Assembly (NCBI GenBank): GCA_002887195.1
Contig: PJAB01000253.1
Location: 1-31,922, forward strand
Origin: Chrysochromulina parva
Taxonomy: Eukaryota; Haptophyta; Prymnesiales; Chrysochromulinaceae
Direction: 5' to 3'
DNA length: 31,922 bases
Below the pieces are notes generated by a model, which made no database searches, was not told the origin of the DNA, and was given only the letters and a program-made list of their open reading frames with translations. Position 1 is the stretch's first letter, and each line of letters opens with the position of its first letter. Positions 26,607 to 31,922 of the stretch are shown piece after piece. The translations under genes and the position numbers were made by a program.

Positions 26607-28366
26607 TCAATCGGGGCTCACGCGGCGAATGCCGCGGCGCCTACCGTCGAGACAGCGGAGGCACGCCGTCGCAAACCGAAGGAAGAAGAAGAGAGCGCTC
26701 ACACGGAAGACATTGAGCCGCAAGTCCCAGACTAGCTTGAGCCCCTTGCGGCGCGCCGCCGCGTAACGCGCCCGAGTGGCTGATCGGACCATGAGCTCGA
26801 CACGTGTCTGCTCGGGCGTGCCCAGGGCGTTCTGCAGCCCGCGCACGTAGCCGAGCGAGTGGAGGAGGCCGAGCACGTCGCTCTCGCCTGCATGCATGGC
26901 CACGAGGGTCTGCCACACGTCATCGAGAGTCGTGCCTTCGGGCAGCCTGCGAGCGTGGCGCGGCGGCGAGAGGGGGCGTTGAGGGTGCAGGTGGTAAGAG
27001 CGAGTGGACGGGAGGATGTGCGGGGGCAGAGGGAACCCAATTAAGGCAAGAGGGCGAGAGGTGCAGGGAGTCGTGTGCACGGAAGTGCATGGAGTCGGGG
27101 GCGGCTGACGATGCGCTCATAACGACGCGCTCACCGTCCTTCAGCGGCCGCACGCAGCTGCTTGACGTTGAGTCCGGTGGCAAAGGCAAAGGCGGGCGAG
27201 ATCAGCGCGGGGAAGAGCGGCGCGAGCGCGCCCGCAAACTGACCACTGAGCCGGAGCACCTCTGCACGGTTGGGCCAGGGGGTTGCGCATGCTAGGATCA
27301 GGTCGCACACTGCAAGACGGTCCGTGTCGGAGAGCCGATGGTACAGCCCATGGTCGAGGATGACGAGCTGCGGCTGTGGCACGGAGGGACTCGTCGTCGA
27401 CGGCGCGGCGCCGGGCACCGGCGGCCGCACGCGCGCGTACACGTTGCCCGCATGCGGATCGCCATGGACGAGGCCGTACTCGAGAGGAAGTTGACTGAAG
27501 GCCGTGCCGACGAGCACGCCGATGGCGAGCGGCTCGAGCTGGAGCGCTCGCAGCTCGGCGGGCCGGTCGAGGCGCGTCAGCCCGTCGAGGAACTCAGTCG
27601 TCATCACGCGCCTCGTGCTCAGCTGGCTGACGACTGGCGGCACGAGCACCGAGGGGGCAAGCGACGCGAGGGCGTCGGAAGCTGCGCGCGAGTTGAGCGC
27701 CTCGCGTGTGAAATCGAGCTCGGAGGTGACATACTTTTGGATGTCGTCGATGATCCAGCCGAAATCGTACCCGTTGGGCGCGATCATCGTCGCCATCATC
27801 TTGAGCGTCTCGAAGTCCGACGCCATCTGCTCCTGCAGAGTCGGGTACTGCAGCTTCACTGCCACCTTGCGCCGGCCGAGCTTGCCCTCGGCGGGCAGGT
27901 ATGCGCAGTGCACCTGCGCCAAGCTCGCAGCCGCGACGGGCCACTCGTCGAGCGACTCGACAAGCGAGGTCAGCGGCTGACCGAGCTCCTCCTGAGCGAC
28001 TAGGGCGACCGCCTCGTAGTGGCGCGGAGGCACTCGGTCGGTGAGCGGCTTGAACGCCTCGACGTACTCGCGCGGCACGCCCGCCTCGCCCGCGCCGCCC
28101 TGCAGCGACGCAACGAACTGCGCGGCCTTAATGTACACGCCGCCATTGTCGATCGCAAATTGCAGTGCCTCCTTGGCATGCTTGCGGTGACAGGCAGTGC
28201 GCTGCTCATTGGCGTCCGGCGCTGTTGGGTCGACCTTCGCATATTCCTCCTTGGCCGCGTTGAAGAGCGCCATCGCGCACATGCTGCGCGTGAAGCCATC
28301 CGCCGACGCTGCGCTCACGGGCGCGTACACGCGCGAATGGGAAGCGGGATCTGGAGTGGCAGCCAT
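26607..28366 (-). CDS. ADCK1: ADCK1-type ABC1/UbiB atypical kinase-like protein, two exons (join on minus strand 28366-27135, 26946-26607)
   Basis: The spliced product is 523 residues, close to the usual ADCK1 length of about 530. It has the family-defining elements in order: a KxGQ-like motif read as K80-A-A-Q83, an Ala-rich loop ([11 protein letters not shown]), the ATP-binding Lys in VAVKLQYP, an ELDF..E..N motif, [10 protein letters not shown] and [10 protein letters not shown]. The C-terminus after the intron has the [16 protein letters not shown] segment typical of ADCK1. The proteins sit in or near mitochondria and have been linked to coenzyme Q and membrane maintenance; substrates are not firmly known. 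The Gly of KxGQ is replaced by Ala. The ATG at 28366 (gaacATGG) is preferred over the in-frame ATG at 28402. No clear targeting peptide is seen from 28366. It diverges from the Arf gene, whose ATG is 118 bp away. Confidence 0.88.
26947..27134 (-). other. GT-AG intron of the ADCK1-like gene
   Basis: On the minus strand the donor gacg|gtgagc begins at 27134 and the acceptor cgctcgcag ends at 26947, giving 188 bp. The splice is in phase 2: the codon split across the junction reads Arg, and the frame continues with LPEGTTLDD. Without splicing the frame stops immediately at 27131-27133, before the conserved ADCK1 C-terminus. Confidence 0.88.
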
Positions 28367-28484
28367 GTTCACGAGACAAAAATTCAGCCCCACCGTTCTC
28401 ATTGTGAATGGGGCTCCCACGCCGAGCCGACTCTCCCGCCGCTCCGCCGAATCCAACGTCTTGCCGTGTGAATCTTCGTCTGAT
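28367..28484. promoter_or_regulatory. Compact bidirectional promoter region, ADCK1-like / Arf
   Basis: Only 118 bp separate the proposed ATG codons of two divergent genes. The segment must hold both leaders and core promoter elements unless transcripts overlap. No TATA box is evident. Confidence 0.5.
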
Positions 28485-29240
28485 ATGATGAAATGGCGTG
28501 TGTATGCGCTGCCGCTGTCGCTGCTGCTGCTCAGCTGCGCGGCCGAACAGCCTCCTCCGGTCGCCGCGCGCAGCTCGGAGCGCAGGCTCGCATGGCGAGG
28601 CGGTGGCGCATTCAGCAGCAGCAGCAGCGTGCTCGCGGTAGCTCGTATTCAGGACGAGATAGCAGTGCAGCAGGCTCTTGCACTGCGTGGCGGCGGCTCG
28701 ACGCTCTCGCGGCTGCTTCCCATCCTGCTCGGCAAGACGCAGTGTCGCATCCTCATGGTTGGGCTCGACGCGGCGGGAAAGACGACCATCCTATATCAGC
28801 TGAAGCTGGGTGAGATGACACACACGGCGCCGACGCTCGGCTTCAACGTGGAGACCGTCTCGTACAAGAATATCGAGTTCATGGTCTGGGACATGGGCGG
28901 GCAGGACGCCATCCGGCCGCTGTGGCGCCACTACTACGAGAACGCACAGGCTCTCATCTTCGTCGTCGACTCGGCTGACGAAGAGCGGCTCGAGGAGGCG
29001 CGTGAGGAGCTCGCCAAGCTGATGGGCGAGGAGCAGCTCAAGGACGCTGTGCTCCTCGTGTATGCCAACAAGCAGGACATGCCCGAGGCCCTCGGTGTGC
29101 ATGAGGTCGCCGACGCGCTCGCGCTCACGAGCATCCGCGATCGCGTGTGGTACATCCAGGCCGCGTCCGCTGCCAGCGGCGATGGCATTCGCGACGGTCT
29201 CGACTGGCTCGCGGAGAAGCTCGTCAAGAAAAGGAAATGA
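28485..29240 (+). CDS. ARF: Arf-family small GTPase with N-terminal signal-peptide-like leader
   Basis: The 251-residue protein contains a full Arf core from about residue 83. The P-loop is GLDAAGKT (93-100), switch I has PTLGFNVET with T117, switch II is WDMGGQD (135-141, catalytic-type Q140), and the base-recognition motif is NKQD (195-198). Identity to Arf1-class proteins is obvious over the whole core, including LWRHYY and [12 protein letters not shown]. Unlike ordinary Arfs, which begin MG and are N-myristoylated, this one has an 80-residue leader. Residues 1-20 (KWR, then [13 protein letters not shown]) look like a signal peptide. Residues 21-82 are rich in Arg, Ser and Ala with few acids and carry two RGGG motifs (38-41 and 68-71), like a transit peptide. 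This suggests import into a secondary plastid, perhaps its periplastidal space. The ATG at 28485 (or the next one at 28488) starts the leader; an upstream in-frame extension lacks support. Confidence 0.9.
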   Translation: MMKWRVYALPLSLLLLSCAAEQPPPVAARSSERRLAWRGGGAFSSSSSVLAVARIQDEIAVQQALALRGGGSTLSRLLPILLGKTQCRILMVGLDAAGKTTILYQLKLGEMTHTAPTLGFNVETVSYKNIEFMVWDMGGQDAIRPLWRHYYENAQALIFVVDSADEERLEEAREELAKLMGEEQLKDAVLLVYANKQDMPEALGVHEVADALALTSIRDRVWYIQAASAASGDGIRDGLDWLAEKLVKKRK

Positions 29241-29596
29241 CAGCGCAGCAAGCTCGGCATGACCCTCGGCAATGGCCAGTGTGGCTGCGCGCGGTGCTGC
29301 AACCCTGTCTGATGAGATCTGCCGTACGATTCTTCCAATGAATATGATGATGAGATCCGTGATCCAGATCCTCATCACCTGCCGGCGCCAAGAGGAGTCA
29401 GCCCGGAACGCGCGCGGAAAAAGACGTTAGTCGCTTATTTATTTTAACATGGTACGGGCGGGTACATTAGACTGTCTGCTCTGCCCCGGGTCCTGGCCAG
29501 GTGGCTGCCGCGACGTCGCCGCGGAAGCGGACCGGGCGAAGACCGGGCGTGCGAGCCGCGCAACCGATGCGGCGGGATCGCTCGTGCACTCCGCTC
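29241..29596. other. Convergent intergenic region, no gene seen
   Basis: These 356 bp lie between the stops of the Arf gene (+) and the armadillo-like gene (-). A short AT-rich run (ttatttattttaac, near 29436-29449) is present and may be part of a 3' untranslated region. Nothing else is recognised. Confidence 0.55.
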
Positions 29597-30475
29597 TTAC
29601 CTCTTAGCCTTCGCCTGCGGGGCCACGAGATTGAGGGCGCGCAGGCCGATCATGAGTCGATTCAGGGTGCGCACGTCCGTGAGCGCGAGCGGAAGGCTGC
29701 CAGCCTTATGACTGCGCGCGGCAGCCACGAGGACATCGCGCAGCTGCTGACGTTGCCGGTCAGGCACGTTTCGCGGGTCGCGCAGCAGGAGGTCTGCAAT
29801 GTCGAGCAGCGACGGCCAGAGCTGCACCGCACTGCCTGGGTCGGCCACCGATCCCATGCCTAGAAAGCAGATCAGCTTGACAACGCCAGCCTTGACGAGC
29901 GTCGCGATGAGCGCCGGTCGCTCAGCCAACGTCGCAAGCAACGCAAGCCCGTGCGCGCGCATCAGCGGCTCGTCCGCACGGAGCACTGCCGTGAGCACAG
30001 GCACCGCGCCGGCGAGGACCACGTTCTCGGCGCCGTCGTTGTTCAGGCTCAGGCTGAGCAGCAGCTGCACCGCAATCTCACCAAGCGCGTCGCCGTTCAC
30101 GAGCATCTCGACGAGGGCGGCGCACAGGCCTCGTGAGCCGCGGAGCAGATCCGCGACGAGGGCGATCGCCTCCTCATATGAGGCGCAAGCGGCGAACCGC
30201 TCGTTGATCATGTGCGCAGCCGCAACCCGATCGCTGTGCTCGGTCGCCGTCGTCAGCTTTGCGGAGAGCTTCGCGGTGGACACGGTGCTCATCACGGCCT
30301 TCGTGGCAGCCGACGCGGCCTCCGCGGCAGCGAAGGCCTGCTGCGCTTGCGCGTAGGATATTTTGAGTTGGCTCGACGACGGAGCCGAGGACGACGGAGC
30401 CGAGGACGACGACCGCGAAGCTGCGGCCGGGGCCGTTGACACTGGGACGGCCATTCTATGAAGAGTCCTATTCAT
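29597..30475 (-). CDS. Armadillo-repeat-like protein
   Basis: The 292-residue protein has a Ser/Ala-rich N-terminus (about 13-37), a helical Ala-rich stretch, and from about residue 95 repeated armadillo-type helices. An example is IAVQLLLSLSLNNDGAENVV followed by GAVPVLTAVL and the next unit HGLALLATLAERPALIATLV. Armadillo repeats form protein-binding superhelices; no catalytic motif is visible and the partner is unknown. The ATG at 30475 is first, but the ATG at 30454 (Met8) has a better context (agaATGG), so translation may begin there. The EF-hand gene at 6794-7987 has a similar helical-repeat type but I cannot show they are paralogues. Confidence 0.75.
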   Translation of the reverse strand: MNRTLHRMAVPVSTAPAAASRSSSSAPSSSAPSSSQLKISYAQAQQAFAAAEAASAATKAVMSTVSTAKLSAKLTTATEHSDRVAAAHMINERFAACASYEEAIALVADLLRGSRGLCAALVEMLVNGDALGEIAVQLLLSLSLNNDGAENVVLAGAVPVLTAVLRADEPLMRAHGLALLATLAERPALIATLVKAGVVKLICFLGMGSVADPGSAVQLWPSLLDIADLLLRDPRNVPDRQRQQLRDVLVAAARSHKAGSLPLALTDVRTLNRLMIGLRALNLVAPQAKAKR

Positions 30476-30629
30476 TCACAACACACGCCGCAACGTAATC
30501 TGCAAGTCAAGTGTAAGTCAAGTCAAATATGTGGAGGGCAACACCTCACACTGCGACCGTTACCGGTAAATGTGGGTTTCCGCGAATACAATGTATCAGA
30601 GGATGGTCGGGCAGTGGTCGGGTTTAGGC

Positions 30630-31787
30630 TCACGTACGCGACGTACAACGAGGATCGTCAGCCTTGCCGCTCATCGCGCTCAAGTTGTCCCCGCCGGCGA
30701 CGTTCCTCGCGACTGTCGGCGGGAGCCCATGAAGGTCGTCCGGGTTGAGGTGAGCCTGCTCGGTAGGCTCTCCCTCGACGTCGCTCTCGCTGAATGAGAG
30801 AAGCCTCTCCGGCCTGGCCCGCGCGGGAGCCTCCTTGCCCACAGCGTACGCGACGGAGCCGCCGATAATGAGCACGATGCCGAGCGCCGACGGCACCGAG
30901 ATTGGCGTGGCGAAGATGAGGAGCGCGGCGATGATGGTGACGGCGCGCCGGGCGGTGTTGCACACGGAATGCGAGACGACATCGAGCAGCAGCAGCACGT
31001 ACAGCGACAGGAAGTTGTAGCTTACAAATCCAAGCGCGCTCAGCAGCGCCGCACGCAGCACCAGCCATCTCTCCCCGAGCTCAGCGAGACACACGGCTCC
31101 CTCGTCGGCATACGCAGCGGGTGCTAGGAGCATCAGGCCGAGGACGTGCTGCGCGGCGAAGAGGCTCACGCTGTCGATCTCGCCGCCAAGCTTGCGCTGC
31201 GCATCCTGCAGCAGTGTCACGAGAAGCGAGCGCGCCGAGAAGGCGGTGTTGGCCAGGAGCCCCAGCAGAAGGCCGCCCACGTCGAAGTTGGGCTGCGCCC
31301 AGACACTGAGGGCCGCGCCACAGAGCACCACGCCGAGCGCCGTCGCCGTCACGGGCACCAGCTGGCTGCCGCGCGCTCCAAGCAGCCGCGCGAGCGCGAA
31401 CGACGTGAGCGGCTCGAGGCCGCGCACTGTCTCCGTAAAGGAGGCTGCAAGCCGGCCGAGCGACTGGTTGAGGAACAGGAAGCCGAGCGTGTAGGCTATC
31501 GAGACGAACACTAGCTCGCGCGCCGCCGGCGGCGGCCGCCGGCGCAAGAGCACGCACGCGGCCACTGCCGCCAAAGCGGCGGCGGTGAATTGCACCGATG
31601 TGATGGTGAGCGCGCAGCTGCCAGACTTCGGAGCGAGCATGGAGAGCGCGACTTTGGCACACGCCGTGGATACGGCGCTCGAACCGAACCAGACCACGAT
31701 GCAGGCGATAAGCTTAAAGCGGTGCACCACCTTCGCGGCGTCGTCGACCGGATCGTGCCAGCCGACGCGCGATCGTAAGGCTGTCAT
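30630..31787 (-). CDS. Triose-phosphate-translocator/nucleotide-sugar transporter family (DMT) membrane protein
   Basis: The 385-residue protein has about ten hydrophobic segments between residues 25 and 320. It has family landmarks of the TPT branch of the drug/metabolite transporters: LNQSLGRLAASFTETVRGLE in the first half and YNFLSLYVLLLLDVVSHSVC with N-T-A-R-R-A-V in the second half. The VSHSVxNxxKR-type motif is common to plastid phosphate translocators and Golgi nucleotide-sugar transporters; here the Lys before Arg is replaced by Arg. It is expected to exchange a phosphorylated or nucleotide-linked sugar across a plastid or Golgi membrane; the substrate cannot be read from the sequence. 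No obvious plastid leader precedes the first helix. The C-terminal 65 residues are hydrophilic. The ATG at 31787 is the first in frame. The gene is 154 bp downstream of the start of the armadillo-like gene, on the same strand. Confidence 0.87.
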   Translation of the reverse strand: MTALRSRVGWHDPVDDAAKVVHRFKLIACIVVWFGSSAVSTACAKVALSMLAPKSGSCALTITSVQFTAAALAAVAACVLLRRRPPPAARELVFVSIAYTLGFLFLNQSLGRLAASFTETVRGLEPLTSFALARLLGARGSQLVPVTATALGVVLCGAALSVWAQPNFDVGGLLLGLLANTAFSARSLLVTLLQDAQRKLGGEIDSVSLFAAQHVLGLMLLAPAAYADEGAVCLAELGERWLVLRAALLSALGFVSYNFLSLYVLLLLDVVSHSVCNTARRAVTIIAALLIFATPISVPSALGIVLIIGGSVAYAVGKEAPARARPERLLSFSESDVEGEPTEQAHLNPDDLHGLPPTVARNVAGGDNLSAMSGKADDPRCTSRT

Positions 31788-31800
31788 TCGTTTTCACGGG

Positions 31801-31802
<2 letters not shown>

Positions 31803-31837
<35 letters not shown>
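31803..31837. repeat. (aagc)n tetranucleotide microsatellite
   Basis: About nine perfect aagc units lie 16 bp upstream of the transporter ATG, probably in its leader. The length is likely to be variable between strains. Confidence 0.9.
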
Positions 31838-31922
31838 TTTCAAATGCCCGACGCCTTGCTCGCGCCTGCGCCTGACCCGCTCCGGCGACTACGGATAAGG
31901 ACGCGCCTGAGGCACGGCCGGG

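Noticed and set aside
27131..27134. Stop of the ADCK1-like exon 1 frame as the true C-terminus
   Set aside because: The stop lies within a gtgagc donor, and the expected ADCK1 C-terminal segment is found downstream in the correct phase after a good acceptor.
1..31922. Mobile elements, integrases, viral genes or CRISPR arrays
   Set aside because: No transposase, reverse transcriptase, integrase or capsid motif was seen in the ORFs, and the repeats present are short tandem or direct repeats without spacer structure.

Overview
The window looks like nuclear DNA from a GC-rich unicellular alga, most likely a haptophyte. The genes are eukaryotic (filamin repeats, TARBP1, DIS3/Rrp44, Arf, ADCK1, triose-phosphate-translocator family, BART). 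Most are single long ORFs. The only two introns I can place are short GT-AG introns of 192 and 188 bp. Intergenic gaps are about 0.1-0.7 kb, and proteins carry many in-frame low-complexity expansions. Alanine/proline/glycine-rich linkers and RGG-type N-terminal leaders fit haptophyte proteins, but the lineage call is inference. I see no rRNA, tRNA, CRISPR array or transposon.

Layout. 1-1076 (-): start of a membrane-anchored, Ser/Pro-rich surface protein running off the left edge. 1471-6309 (+): filamin-repeat protein with one intron. 6794-7987 (-): two EF-hands plus a helical-repeat domain. 8475-10118 (+): sulfotransferase-like secretory protein. 10850-17227 (+): very large TARBP1-type tRNA 2'-O-methyltransferase with a PDZ-like domain inside its catalytic fold. 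17618-18181 (+): BART-domain protein. 18349-19485 (+): KH-domain RNA-binding protein. 19886-20983 (+): probable glycosyltransferase. 21170-25972 (+): circularly permuted GTPase of the YqeH/NOA1 type joined in frame to a DIS3/Rrp44-type exoribonuclease. 26607-28366 (-): ADCK1-type kinase-like protein with one intron. 28485-29240 (+): Arf GTPase with a signal-peptide-like leader. 29597-30475 (-): armadillo-like protein. 30630-31787 (-): sugar-phosphate/nucleotide-sugar transporter.

The genes form no operon or single pathway. Three pairs are divergent with shared upstream regions (1076/1471, 7987/8475, 28366/28485), the last only 118 bp apart. A 20-bp element occurs upstream of both the BART gene and the GTPase-nuclease gene. 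RNA metabolism (tRNA methylation, KH protein, DIS3-like nuclease) and membrane/secretory functions (sulfotransferase, glycosyltransferase, TPT transporter, Arf) dominate.

The three strongest novelties are the YqeH/NOA1-DIS3 fusion, the PDZ-like domain inserted in a SPOUT methyltransferase, and the Arf with a leader suggesting delivery into a secondary plastid compartment.
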